This document shows, in pieces, positions 1-10,564 of a DNA stretch of 64,000 nucleotides. The notes beneath the pieces are model-generated. The model saw only the letters and a program-made list of their open reading frames with translations. It did not search any database and was not told the DNA's origin. This DNA comes from Protopterus annectens (Eukaryota; Chordata; Ceratodontiformes; Protopteridae): contig NC_056750.1 of NCBI RefSeq assembly GCF_019279795.1, positions 693,014,324-693,078,323 of the forward strand. Direction: 5' to 3'. Position 1 is the stretch's first letter; each line of letters starts with the position of its first letter. A program made the position numbers and the translations under genes.

Positions 1-1044
1 ATAAGTGATTTTAATTTTTATAAATATATTTGATTATCTCCCTCAGGTGTGACTGTCAGAGTGAATGACCTGCTCTGCAGTTTCCCATGTCGCTACTATG
101 TCCTGAGTTTTTATTCATGATTAGTTGTTATCATTTTTACAAAGCAGTCATTTTCGCTCTGTATTAATGACATCTTGAGGTATAGAGCAGGCAATGTCTG
201 TTAGATGAATCATATAGAGTACTAGGGCACCATACATACTGATTGATACAATGTTGAATTGTTATCGTAAATGCCCTAAGATATATTAAATGGTTGTGAC
301 CCTTTAGACTGTAGGCCATGTACTTATTGTCTTTGCAGCCATCACTATACATTGTTTTTTATAATTTTTTAATAATATATGATTTTTATGGGGTCAAGTT
401 ACATGAATGTACCTTTAAGACGGTTTGTTATGATTTAGCTATGCTGCAACATTATGCATTATTACATCAATTATGCATTTTCTTAGGACATTTACCAGCT
501 TAAGGTTACCTATGTATAGATTGTTAGAAGGAATTGCATAACTAGCTATATATTTTTCTGCATTTAAACAATTTTAAGACTGTACGAATTTTAGATCGTT
601 ATTCTTGATATGCAGGAATATCTCGTATCAGTTTAGCAGTCCTGTTTTGCACAGTTTAATATTGATTTCTCATGACAGAGACATTAAGGTGGTTTTTTAT
701 GATTAGTTATGGGTATATTTCTTTAAAATGTAAAGCGCAATTTTTTAAGTCAGTAACCAATCAGGAAGCATGATAACTTTTATAAAGATTTTGTCTTTTT
801 ACTTTTTGTCAAAGTCTGAAGAAGCCTGTTGGCGAAAGCGCTCACTTTTACCTCAATATTAAAGATTTCTAAGTTTTTAGTACTATCGGAGTGGTTTATG
901 GTTTGAACATTCAGTGACTAATACAGTGATTACGTTTCATTGCCGTAGGAACAGCGTTTATGGTGACTGGATTTTATACATTTATCTTTAGTACGCTGAT
1001 TCCTGCCTCTGTTGGTGTGTTTCTCTGCATTGGGATTGTTTATA
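1..1044 (+). repeat. Left pseudo-LTR of the PLE
   Basis: Direct repeat of 4545-5587. It begins within the final codons of an ORF2 belonging to a further left copy, runs through that copy's 3' untranslated region and the hammerhead motif (808-850), and ends inside ORF1 at about codon 28 of the current copy. It therefore serves as the 3' end of one unit and the 5' end of the next. Such an overlap is typical of PLE pseudo-LTRs and differs from retroviral LTRs, which do not overlap coding sequence this way. Confidence 0.9.
808..851 (+). ncRNA. Hammerhead ribozyme motif, left pseudo-LTR
   Basis: The conserved core CTGAAGA (816-822) is followed by an extra A, a stem II GCC/GGC closed by loop TGTT (824-833), and GAAA (834-837). 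The next bases, with the last A of GAAA, form the palindrome AGCGCT (837-842), then C843, the predicted cleavage residue. Stem I pairs AAAGT (811-815) with ACTTT (844-848), and GT with AC beyond one mismatch. Type I hammerheads with very short stem III are known in PLEs and are thought to act as dimers, which the palindrome suits. The extra A before stem II departs from the textbook core, but recurs in the other copies in this window. Confidence 0.8.
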
Positions 1045-2270
1045 TTTGCTTTTTATCGTCAGTGGAACACCGAAGAGGCATGGCGAACGTCACTAACGTG
1101 AATATTGAACTACCGTACGTCCTTCCAGCCACGGAGAAACCGCACAGGTTTATTGAACGTTTTAAAGAGTGTGTTACGGGAGAAGACAACTCATTATTGA
1201 ATTTTGTACCGAACATTGAAGGAACTGTGAATGCTGAAAATGAAGTAAGTAACTTTAATGTTACCAACGAATTACAAGAGATAGAGACTGCTTTTACTAA
1301 ATTAAAACGGCTACAAGTTCAAAGACAGTATTTTGAAGCCTGTCTTATTAAAAGAATTATACCGCGGGGCCTTCGCATTTTGAAAATGCCCGCATCAGGA
1401 AATCAGTTTCCAGACCTCCTGTATCGCTGGCAACAGCTTAATCTTGAGTTAAGCTTCAATTACATGAAGCTTATGATTGACTATCACTCACCGGAAGAAG
1501 ATAGATTAAGACTTTTAGTTAATAAGTTATTCAATGATTTTATGATGAAATATGTAGACTATGCTTACGTTTCACGTTTAGAAAGAGTTATAGAAGATGT
1601 CATGTTATTAGAGAAACGGTTAATGGATCAAAAAAGAAATAAGATTACTCGTGATACACGAGATTTCAATAACAACTTTGTTTTCACTTGGCCTAGAGAT
1701 AGAAATATACAGACACAACCATTTGAGGGTTCTAACAGTTCACAAAGGTTTATGAATGTAACTGGAAGAAAATATGCACATGATAAACCATGTAATACCT
1801 TGGCCAACGAAAATGTATCCACTAATGGTAACAGGAGTGAAAAGAGGAATGTTAGAGTTGCACAGACTAATGCTACTATAGCAGAAGTTGTACATGGTGA
1901 CGAACAAGTATCAGGTACTAGTGCCAACACACAGTCTACCGACACTACCAATAGTGATACCACTGGGGTAGATGGAGTTCACATAGGTAGTGATGAGGTA
2001 AATGATACAACCCCTATAGCAGTGGATGTTAGTGACAATACCACCACTGAGAATTTGAATAAAACATCTTTTGGAGACATGGCAGTTAGACCCAAGGTCT
2101 ATAATAGGTTCCAAACTACGGATAAGGTACCCGCCCCACTTCCCATAGCACAGGATCATTTTTTGGGCACAAAACGGTCTACCAGCAGGGGGAGGCAGAA
2201 GAGGAAAGGTTCAACAGAAGAACAACAGGGACCTACGATAAAAAAGATGTGGGAGAGGACAAATCATTAG
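960..2270 (+). CDS. PLE ORF1 protein (436 aa, unknown function)
   Basis: Open from an ATG 117 bases downstream of the predicted hammerhead cut. Residues about 1-38 are strongly hydrophobic, with one segment (about 4-33) long enough to span a membrane, followed by HRRG. A second ATG lies at 1080 (MANVTN), after the hydrophobic part, and could be an alternative start. The middle (about residues 100-225) is rich in Leu, Glu, Lys and Arg and looks helical or coiled-coil. The last third is rich in Thr, Ser and Asn, then ends in a basic tail (RGRQKRKG). I see no nucleic-acid-binding zinc knuckle and recognise no known domain. Many PLEs have an upstream ORF of unclear role. The frame overlaps ORF2 by about 145 bases (2126-2270), with a slippery heptamer at 2240-2246. 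Confidence 0.8.
   Translation: MVTGFYTFIFSTLIPASVGVFLCIGIVYICFLSSVEHRRGMANVTNVNIELPYVLPATEKPHRFIERFKECVTGEDNSLLNFVPNIEGTVNAENEVSNFNVTNELQEIETAFTKLKRLQVQRQYFEACLIKRIIPRGLRILKMPASGNQFPDLLYRWQQLNLELSFNYMKLMIDYHSPEEDRLRLLVNKLFNDFMMKYVDYAYVSRLERVIEDVMLLEKRLMDQKRNKITRDTRDFNNNFVFTWPRDRNIQTQPFEGSNSSQRFMNVTGRKYAHDKPCNTLANENVSTNGNRSEKRNVRVAQTNATIAEVVHGDEQVSGTSANTQSTDTTNSDTTGVDGVHIGSDEVNDTTPIAVDVSDNTTTENLNKTSFGDMAVRPKVYNRFQTTDKVPAPLPIAQDHFLGTKRSTSRGRQKRKGSTEEQQGPTIKKMWERTNH
2240..2246 (+). promoter_or_regulatory. Candidate -1 ribosomal frameshift site (ORF1 to ORF2)
   Basis: The heptamer A AAA AAG lies in the ORF1 frame as X XXY YYZ (codons AAA at 2241 and AAG at 2244). A -1 slip here moves ribosomes exactly into the ORF2 frame, which is open from 2126 but has no ATG until about 2450, well inside the conserved coding region. 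ORF1 would otherwise end 22 bases downstream. I see no obvious strong downstream stem or pseudoknot by eye, so the stimulator, if any, is unproven. Confidence 0.55.
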
Positions 2271-4552
2271 TTTTTAACTTGTCTAATAGAGTGTTGACTG
2301 AATATGAAGTACGAGTTCTGAATAGAGGACTTAACTTTATTCCTACTAAAAAGAGCGACCTGGTAGACACAATTATTGACACCAAATTATTTACCAGGAA
2401 TTTACAATTGAAGCTGGACTATGGTCAACATCAAGAGAATACAAATCATATGAGGTTTCGTGCTAATAGCACTTTTATACCACAATTAAATCCTAGCATT
2501 GAAGTATTTGGTAGGGTTGTAGAAAATGATATATATAAATGTTTTGACAATGAGAGTAGATCAAGACATGGTCATAATTTAAACCATCTTGAGAGAGCAG
2601 CCCTAAATACTTTAAAGAGAGACCTCTCTATTGTTATTAGACCAGCCGACAAAGGCGGTCCTATTGTTATAATGGACACTACAGATTACAATAATAAGAT
2701 GAATGTTATGTTGAACGATGATACGTCATATCTGAAAATTGATCATGAGACTTTAGTTGATAAAGTTTTCAGTGTTTATTATACCTTAGATGACCTCATT
2801 ATGTCCTCCAACATTACTCTAGAACTTTACAATTTTTTCAAAGTCAATAACCCTATTATTCCAATAATTCAAGGCCTCCCTAAGATTCACAAAAACAGTA
2901 GAAATCCACCCATGAGACCCATTGTGGCCGGGCAAGGTTGGGTCACGGAACCCTTATCCATTTACATTGAAAGTTTACTGAGACCTTTAGTTGATGAGAA
3001 TAAAAGAATATTGAAAGACAGTAAGCAATTTCTGATAGATTTATACACCCATACAAAACAACTTAGAGATGATCAACAGTTTTTTCTTGTGACATTGGAC
3101 GTCACTAGTTTATTTACTATGATCCCTAATGATACAGGAATTAGATTTATTACAGAATATTTAAATGACCATTCAGAATTTTCCACCAAGAAAGTTGACT
3201 TAATTGCTTTACTCTTAGAAACTGTCCTAACCACCAATGTGTTTGCTTTTGGAGAAGATTTATATCTCCAGAAGGATGGCGTAGCTATGGGCACATCCTG
3301 TGCCAATAGCTACGCCAACCTGGTTATGGCTAGATGGGAAGATGTTCATGTATATCAGAGTGCCTATTTCAGGGAACAGGTAGCTATGTACTGTCGTTTT
3401 GTAGACGACGTCTTTTTTGTGTGGCTGGGAGATGAATTTTCCCTTAAGAATTTTGTATCGTATTTAGATACAAGCACACACTTCTTGAAATTCACTTTGA
3501 GTTTTTCCCGGTCTAATATATCTTTTTTAGATGTAGAGATTAACAGACTTCCCAATGGTATGTTGAACACATCTATACATAGAAAAGGCTGTCATAGGAA
3601 CAGCCTTTTACATAGACAAAGTATGCACCCTCATTATGTTTTCAAAAATGTTCTAAAAGGACAATTCATGAGAGTGTCCAGACTTAATCCAGATGAACGA
3701 TGTTTTGAATTAGGAGTACAAGATCTTAAACATAGATTCATAGAGAGGGGATACTGTGAAAAAGATATAAATGACACTATCAGCACAGTAGAATCAATGA
3801 GACTGGACAGAGCTAGACCATATTTTATGGACCAAACGGAAGCTTCAAATGCAGTTATACCTTCTCTACAGGAAACAAGGGCCACTCTAACCTTTAGTCA
3901 GGTTAGCTGGAAAGTAAAAGGGATCATGCAGAAACATTGGGACATTTTGCTTTCTGATAGAGATATAGGCAATATTTTAGGTCTTAAACCAAGTATCACT
4001 TATAAGAATCATCCGAATTTGAGGAGCATTTTATGCAGACCAAGATATGTCACCAATAATGCACAAGAAAAGGACATGGATGTTAACACTAAGCCATGCA
4101 GAAAGTGTAATCAATGCCCTTTCATTAACATGGCTTCTTTGTTTAAGCATCCCATTACTGGTCGTAGTTATTATTTTAATACCAATACAAATTGTGAAAG
4201 CAGAAATATTGTCTATGTTGCAGTTTGTGGTGCCTGTCCTGCTTATTATATTGGGAAGACGAATCGCACATTAAAAGAACGTATACGGGAACACTGTTAT
4301 CAGATTAGGATAGGTTCAGACCTAAATGCTTTGTCTAAACATTATAAATTGGCAGGTTCTGGACACACTTTTAGTTTTTTTGTTATCCAAACAATTACAC
4401 CTGGTTTCAGAGGAGGTGATCTTGTCAACCGAACTCTCGAGTGTGAAACGAGATGGATTATTAGATGGCGTGCAGATGAACTACCTGGCCTTAACGATAA
4501 AGTCCAGATAAGACCGTTCCTTAAAAATAGGAGATTACGTAGATATAAGTGA
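2249..4552 (+). CDS. PLE ORF2: reverse transcriptase plus GIY-YIG endonuclease (about 767 aa)
   Basis: The enzyme copies element RNA into DNA at a nick it makes itself. Numbering from the GTG at 2249: the PLE N-terminal motif ADKGG is at 133; LPKIHKN and PMRPIVAG follow; RT motif A is LDVTSLF with Asp 284; motif B is GVAMGTSCANSYANL; motif C is FVDDVF with the catalytic Asp pair at 386-387; then FLDVEI. The C-terminal third has CRKCNQC, a likely zinc-binding cluster, then YVAVCGAC ... YYIGKTNRTLKERIREH (656-680), the GIY-YIG nuclease with its Arg. All key catalytic residues are present and the frame is uninterrupted. There is no ATG at the 5' end, so the 2249 start is only nominal; translation by -1 frameshift from ORF1 is the likeliest route. 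The closest relative in the window is the relic at 48.3 kb. Confidence 0.93.
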   Translation: MGEDKSLVFNLSNRVLTEYEVRVLNRGLNFIPTKKSDLVDTIIDTKLFTRNLQLKLDYGQHQENTNHMRFRANSTFIPQLNPSIEVFGRVVENDIYKCFDNESRSRHGHNLNHLERAALNTLKRDLSIVIRPADKGGPIVIMDTTDYNNKMNVMLNDDTSYLKIDHETLVDKVFSVYYTLDDLIMSSNITLELYNFFKVNNPIIPIIQGLPKIHKNSRNPPMRPIVAGQGWVTEPLSIYIESLLRPLVDENKRILKDSKQFLIDLYTHTKQLRDDQQFFLVTLDVTSLFTMIPNDTGIRFITEYLNDHSEFSTKKVDLIALLLETVLTTNVFAFGEDLYLQKDGVAMGTSCANSYANLVMARWEDVHVYQSAYFREQVAMYCRFVDDVFFVWLGDEFSLKNFVSYLDTSTHFLKFTLSFSRSNISFLDVEINRLPNGMLNTSIHRKGCHRNSLLHRQSMHPHYVFKNVLKGQFMRVSRLNPDERCFELGVQDLKHRFIERGYCEKDINDTISTVESMRLDRARPYFMDQTEASNAVIPSLQETRATLTFSQVSWKVKGIMQKHWDILLSDRDIGNILGLKPSITYKNHPNLRSILCRPRYVTNNAQEKDMDVNTKPCRKCNQCPFINMASLFKHPITGRSYYFNTNTNCESRNIVYVAVCGACPAYYIGKTNRTLKERIREHCYQIRIGSDLNALSKHYKLAGSGHTFSFFVIQTITPGFRGGDLVNRTLECETRWIIRWRADELPGLNDKVQIRPFLKNRRLRRYK

Positions 4553-5587
4553 TTTTAATTTTCATAAATATATTTGATTATCTCCCTCAGGTGTGACTGT
4601 CAGAGTGAATGACCTGCTCTGCAGTTTCCCATGTCGCTACTATGTCTTGAGTTTTTATTCATGATTAGTTATTATTTTTTACAATGCAGTCATTTTCGCT
4701 CTGTATTAATGACATCTTGAGGTATAGAGCAGGCAATGTCTGTTAGATGAATCATATAGAGTACTAGGGCACCATACATACTGATTGATACAATGTTGAA
4801 TTGTTATCGTAAATGCCCTAAGATATATTAAATGGTTGTGACCCTTTAGACTGTAGGCCATGTACTTATTGTCTTCGCAGCCATCACTATACATTGTTTT
4901 TTATAATTTTTTAATAATATATGATTTTTATGGGGTCAAGTTACATGAATGTACCTTTAAGACGGTTTGTTATGATTTAGCTATGCTGCAACATTATGCA
5001 TTATTACATCAATTATGCATTTTCTTAGGACATTTACCAGCTTAAGGTTACCTATGTATAGATTGTTAGAAGGAATTGCATAACTAGCTATATATTTTTC
5101 TGCATTTAAACAATTTTAAGACTGTACGAATTTTAGATCGTTATTCTTGATATGCAGGAATATCTCGTATCAGTTTAGCAGTCCTGTTTTGCACAGTTTA
5201 ATATTGATTTCTCATGACAGAGACATTAAGGTGGTTTTTTATGATTAGTTATGGGTATATTTCTTTAAAATGTAAAGCGCGAATTTTTTAAGTCTGTAAC
5301 CAATCAGGAAGCATGATAACTTTTATAAAGATTTTGTCTTTTTACTTTTTGTCAAAGTCTGAAGAAGCCTGTTGGCGAAAGCGCTCACTTTTACCTCAAT
5401 ATTAAAGATTTCTAAGTTTTTAGTACTATCGGAGTGGTTTATGGTTTGAACATTCAGTGACTAATACAGTGATTACGTTTCATTGCCGTAGGAACAGCGT
5501 TTATGGTGACTGGATTTTATACATTTATCTTTAGTACGCTGATTCCTGCCTCTGTTGGTGTGTTTCTCTGCATTGGGATTGTTTATA
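4545..5587 (+). repeat. Right pseudo-LTR of the PLE
   Basis: Direct repeat of 1-1044 with about ten differences and one or two small indels. It holds the ORF2 stop, the 3' untranslated region, a second hammerhead motif, and the first ~28 codons of ORF1, where it stops abruptly at 5587. The sequence from 5588 on is unrelated to the element. Confidence 0.9.
5351..5394 (+). ncRNA. Hammerhead ribozyme motif, right pseudo-LTR
   Basis: Identical in core and stems to the motif at 808-851. Predicted cleavage falls between 5386 and 5387. Together with the left motif (cut 843/844) it would excise an RNA of 4,543 nt that begins 116 nt before the ORF1 start and carries both coding frames. Confidence 0.8.
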
Positions 5588-6312
5588 AGCCTTCATATTA
5601 AATTGCTATTTTTATCTTCTGTCACATGAAATAAAAATATTAATGATGATTCTTGTGATTTTTCAAAGTAGTAACTTAAAAATTCATGATCTCTAGTCTC
5701 ACAGTAGTCCAGGGTTTAAAGTTGTATTGAACTGCTGTGAGGTTGGAACCATCTCTTTAACAAAGAATAAAGGATTCTGTTCCTTAGAGGTACTGCAAGT
5801 CTTGGGGTCAGATTCAATAAAACCTGTACTAAATGTGCACTATATGTATTCAAGAATATTGTTATCAGATTTGTTTGTGCTTTCTAGTCACTCAAATATT
5901 ACTCTGTATACATGTAGTCCGCACTATGTGGTAACCTTTATGAATCCCTGTCATTTAAAGCTGCAAGAATATCAGTGGGAATTAGGATGAAAGTATGTGT
6001 CATGTCTGTGTTAACTCAGAACCGTGTACACTTGATGTAAATTTAGTGAAGGCGTTATTCAATCCCATGGTTTGTGTTTATATATACATACACATCTATC
6101 TGTAGACGCACACATCGCTCTTAGTGATTTCTTTAAATATCTTACTGTTTATAATACTATAAGTATGCCACTAATATATATGCATGTCATTAATAGTTTA
6201 CAGGAAATGGAATTTGTGTGAAGCAAAGCAGTATGAGTTGAGACTGTAATGTATTAAAATATACGATTGGAATTTAACCCATTTCCCCAACAAATTGGTG
6301 AAATTGTGCAAA
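5588..6312. other. Unassigned AT-rich flank
   Basis: Single-copy-looking DNA to the right of the PLE. Only short chance frames are present; I see no gene, repeat or ribozyme in it. Confidence 0.6.
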
Positions 6313-6616
6313 GCATACCGTTCAACTTCTTGGGGTCAAGAAATCTGGACAAAGTCTGAAATAATGGGGACAAAGGCCCGAAAATAGGGACATATTTTCA
6401 ATATTGCTCTTATTAACTTGCTGGGATATCATGATTTGTGTTAACATGCATTTTCTGAAGGCTGTAAAGTCTGAAATTCAAATGCATGTCATTTAATGAC
6501 TTTAAACCTTAGTTTATCCCAGTGATTTGTCAAAAAATGCCTCTTTATGAGAAACAAATCAAAAATATGCGAAAAATCTGGGCTTTCCGCAAAGATCTGT
6601 ACAGTTGCGAGGTATG
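6313..6616 (+). mobile_element. Non-autonomous TIR repeat, copy A
   Basis: About 300 bp bounded by inverted ends related to CATACCTCTCAACTGTCC (left GCATACCGTTCAACTTCT, right ACAGTTGCGAGGTATG). The interior shares blocks with four other copies in this window: ATAATGGGGACA, AATAGGGACAT, TATTGCTCTTAT and TTTCTGAAG. It encodes nothing. The short length, terminal inverted repeats and dispersed copies suggest a MITE-like DNA transposon; I cannot name the superfamily. Confidence 0.65.
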
Positions 6617-6849
6617 GCAGAGAGTTGTTCTGTGTCCCTCTTTATGGACAGAACACGATGACATTCACTGTGAAGTTAAAAATCTAAATCTAAGAAATGA
6701 GGCAGTTAACAGCACTGATCTTTTTCTCTGCTTCTTTTTAATAATTTTGACAGGAATTTTTTATCAAAAATCAAAGAACTCTCCAAAATAAGGTGGATGT
6801 ATAATTAAATAGCTTTTAAAAGTTTCCTCAAGAAAAATCAAATCTGAAG

Positions 6850-7500
6850 TATTCTGCACAATCTTTTGTCAGAGAAAAACTAAAGATTTGTCTTAAGAAT
6901 GAGCCACTCTAAATGTCATGTACAGGATTCTACAATGAAAAAAGAAATGCAGGCTATTCTCAGCAGCATTAATGAACTTTCAGTGAAGATGGATAATCAG
7001 CAGTATAACAGATGAATGTAAGAAACAAGAAGTGCTGAGCCAAGTTTTTAAACAGTAGGTTTCTGCATATCTCGAGTACTGAAGAAGCAATGAATGATTT
7101 AGATGGAAGAATGACCGAAAGTAAAAATCATATGGAGTTTTCTTAGACAAAATTATTTATATCTGGAAAAATAGAGAACTTGGAGAATAGATCCAAAAAT
7201 CTAAGAAATAAACTAATGGTCCAGCAGCAACCTTTGCTCATGACCAAGATCTTTGTAGAAAATGATCCACTGGCCAAAATCTTTTCCTTGGTTGCTGGCA
7301 TTAGAGACATTTGCATTATTTGCATAGGAATGTTAAGTCATGTATGAATGACAGGATTCAGAAATGCTTGATTAGTCAGAACTGGCTTCTCACAGAGATG
7401 CTCAGAGTTGTTTTTCTGTAAAGTGGCCAGTTGTATGAACCTCTTCAAGCCTGAATACTTTTATTTACCTCAGAAAACTCGAGTTCACCTACATGATATC
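6850..7500 (+). pseudogene. L1/Tx1-like LINE ORF1 fragment
   Basis: Broken frames read, in order, KEMQAILSSINELSVKMDN, EEAMNDLDGRM and KIENLENRSKNLRNK. The last matches the L1-family ORF1 signature KIEDLENRSRRNNLR at the end of its coiled coil, which binds element RNA. Several stops and frame changes separate the blocks, so it is long dead. No RT follows, so it is a fragment. The 5' limit is uncertain; the TIR repeat at 6313-6616 lies just upstream. Confidence 0.6.
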
Positions 7501-8171
7501 CCAAATATTTGTATCTGTATGGCAGCTTGTGCTGGTTGTACCTGTCATCTGCAAGGGCTGTTGCCCACAGCTGCACCATGTCCACTCAGGCATAGGATGT
7601 TTTGCTTGTATCCCCTCCAGTGAAACGACTCTTCCTTATTCACTGCTATACTCCTCACTACCTGGAATAGGTGAGTGGGCCATGCACCTTCATTCCTTTT
7701 CCCCCATCTGTCCCTGTCTTGTCTAGTGCTTGGATTACTAATCTACCCCTGTTCACTTGAGTCACATTAAGGGCGCCATACCATTGTGACATGCAACCCA
7801 GATGTATTTCTTTACTGATATAGCAGCATTGCAGTCCTTCCAAATGTGGTGTCCCTTCTCTCTGACCTCATGTTTAAAACCCTCCTTTGTTAGGTACAAG
7901 CAGTCCTACCAGGCAAAAAACAAGCTGTGACTTTTCAGTTGGATTTTGTATTACATTGCCGTTTTTCCTTTAATTCACATACTGCAAACTGTTCTGCATG
8001 AGTATTTCTGATAAATGCTTTCCCACTAACATGGAAGAAATAAAGTCAACAATTAACTTTCTGAATAATTTATGTACAACAAACAGATAAGTCTGCCTCT
8101 TATTTTAATTAAATGTTTTATTTGATTTTATTGAAACACTTTTACAATATTAATGAATACATAGTATTTTG

Positions 8172-8176
<5 letters not shown>
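7501..8176. other. Unassigned stretch
   Basis: Pyrimidine-biased, with short accidental frames on both strands. No family recognised. Confidence 0.5.
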
Positions 8177-8217
<41 letters not shown>

Positions 8218-8226
8218 GTGTGTGCA

Positions 8227-8298
<72 letters not shown>
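8177..8298. repeat. (TA)n microsatellite
   Basis: Two TA blocks separated by CTGTGTGTGCATATATGTA. The Tyr-Ile frames read through it on both strands are products of the repeat, not genes. Confidence 0.97.
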
Positions 8299-8301
<3 letters not shown>

Positions 8302-10564
8302 ACCACAAATTCATCTTTGCATAATAAAAACACCGTTTACTGTACCAATGTACATGACCAGTTACAAAATAAATACAAATGTGATAATTCTTACTTAATA
8401 TCTTAATACCCTAGACTTTAACTAATAAAACAAACTTATGTCATGTTAAAGTTTAACTTATTAGGTACATTTTAAAAAGCTGATACATAAATCATATTAG
8501 TATAATCAGTACAGCTCAGTATAAATAATTATTTGCTTCAGTTTCACTACCTGCAATAAGTCTTGTAAGAACAAAACAGATACATCATTGACTTCATTGT
8601 GCAGTGCAAGAATACTTTAAAACAAGTAGCTCTAAGTACAATAATTTGTTTAAACAAATAGTTTCCAAGATCTATATCTAGCATATAGCATAATGAGAGC
8701 TGATGTTCAACAAGCATGGGTTCAAAACTGTGGAAGTAGCTGTAGTTGGAACCTCTAGAAGCAGACTGTTGTATTGCCAGGGAGGAAGTCAGCAAATGTG
8801 CAGATCTTTGGGTAGCATATTAAAAACTATTTGTTAATAAGAAATGTGCTAAAACAAATAGTTTGAAAGTGCCATGTTAGAAACCAAAAACATAGGCACT
8901 TGTATTTATTCTATGTTTTTTGTTTGCTTCTTTCATTTGAAATTATATTAAAAATAACTAAGTAAACTGCTTCTGAGTTGTTCATATTCTATTTGACTAT
9001 GAAATTTTGTGACTGTTAGGCAAATCTTACTGTTGACTTTGCTTATATGATGTAGCTATCTAAACATTTTAGATTTGTTCCATCAACAACCCACTACATT
9101 TAACATGATTCATATAATTTTAAGGAGCTGTTCCAGAAAGATCCAAAGTCCAATGTACATTAAAGAAATTAAATGTGTACAACTCAGAATCATTAAGGGT
9201 TTTATTCTAGTGAAAATAAAATATTAAATCAGATTAAACCACCACCTCAAGGGAATCTACATTTTTTTATGAGGGGGGGATGCAAAATAAAGATATTGGT
9301 AATTCATCTGAATTAGATCGGTATTTTTGTATTTTTTTAGCCAGCTTTACAATTGACTCAAATTGTCAGAGGTTTAAAAATCTGCCCATTTCTCCTGCTG
9401 CCTCTATTTTTACCCTGAATATATTTTTCCACAAGTGATTACTGTCCCCATAACCTGGCTTAAACACCAAGTACTTATTTTTCTGTCTTCATTGAAGACA
9501 ATCTTGGGACCCTACAGAAAATGAGGTGATCTCTTCTGTTTTGTATCCCACATACATATGTAATATATGTATCATTAACATTTATAAATGTATAAATGAA
9601 GTATACCGTCCTGAGAATTCAAGATGCAGAAGGGCAATGTTATAAAATATGCCCTCTTTTGTATTATGTATACTTCCATTCTAAATTAACATTTTATATG
9701 TTAATTTGTTCAAAAATTCTAATGGAAAATTCCAAAATAACATTTAGGCTATGAAGGATCTTTCATTAGTGTCTCTTCTGTATTTCATCGAAACACAACA
9801 ATCCGCAAGGAACTCTGTGCGCTTGTTGTGTCACCTGCTGAAAAGAATGAGGTATGCATGGAAGCATTATTGGTCAGAAACAAAATAATGAATGTAAGCA
9901 GCTCAGTTTTGTGCATTGTGTGAAAATATTGATATTTCTTGGGAAACATCCTTTGTTTTATTCTCAGCCTGTACTGACAGATCCTTATTTCATTAATAAA
10001 TGCAACTTTCATTAAACATTTTTCCTCAGTTGTGTCAAGTACTTGCATCCTGCAGCAACTTCATATACATTAGTTTAGATACACTAGAAGCATCATGAAT
10101 TGCATTCTCTTTGGGAAGAGGTACAAAAGTCTGCAGGACTGAAGTATGAAAATAAACGTAGTGCAACAGTTATTTGACAGTGCATTCAATATTATGTGCA
10201 AAAATCTCTTTTTACAGAAGTAAAGCATTTCATTTCCAGCATGGCATTTTGTTTTTCAAGTTGCAGTCCAGTTATGGCCCTATAATGAACTATGCATTAT
10301 TACAGAAGCACATCACAAGATTTTGGAATTACCATATTTTACATAAATTCTGTTTGCATTGTTCTAAAATCTTTGCACATTGACAACACAGCTGAGACTG
10401 CTACTTTACTATTTTATAATGTAGACATTCACATGGAACTTAAATATTTACAACTAAACTGAAATTTAATTCACATATAGTTGTAAAATAGAAAAGCTAG
10501 GTGGGGCATGTAAAATCCAGACTTTGCAAGGTCATCCTAGTATATCACCTGCATCTGAAATGAA
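8299..10564. other. Unassigned AT-rich stretch downstream of the cytokine gene
   Basis: No repeat or coding signal recognised. Part may be distal 3' untranslated sequence of the IL-17-like gene on the minus strand; the TTTATT at about 9955 is a possible alternative poly(A) signal when read on that strand. Confidence 0.4.

Larger units (their letters stand above)
1..5587 (+). mobile_element. Penelope-like element, apparently whole, in tandem-repeat form
   Basis: A retroelement with two long open frames (960-2270 and 2249-4552) lies between direct repeats 1-1044 and 4545-5587. The second frame has a Penelope-type reverse transcriptase followed by a GIY-YIG endonuclease, the defining PLE pair. 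The first 8 bases of the window equal the last codons and stop of ORF2 (compare 4545-4552), so another copy, whole or partial, must lie to the left; one unit is about 4,544 bp. The repeats differ at only about ten positions by eye, so the insertion is young. Repeat identity stops at 1044/5587, which marks the right end of the insertion. PLEs are known to insert as partial tandems with such pseudo-LTRs. Both frames are open, so this copy looks potentially active, though activity cannot be shown from sequence. Confidence 0.93.

Noticed and set aside
164-503. Matching short frames in both pseudo-LTRs (also 4706-5045)
   Set aside because: They repeat because the DNA repeats; no conserved motif and the region is PLE untranslated sequence.
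8142-8406. Long Tyr-Ile frames on both strands across TA arrays (also 22515-22834 and 51675-51922)
   Set aside because: They are translations of (TA)n microsatellites and exist in every phase.
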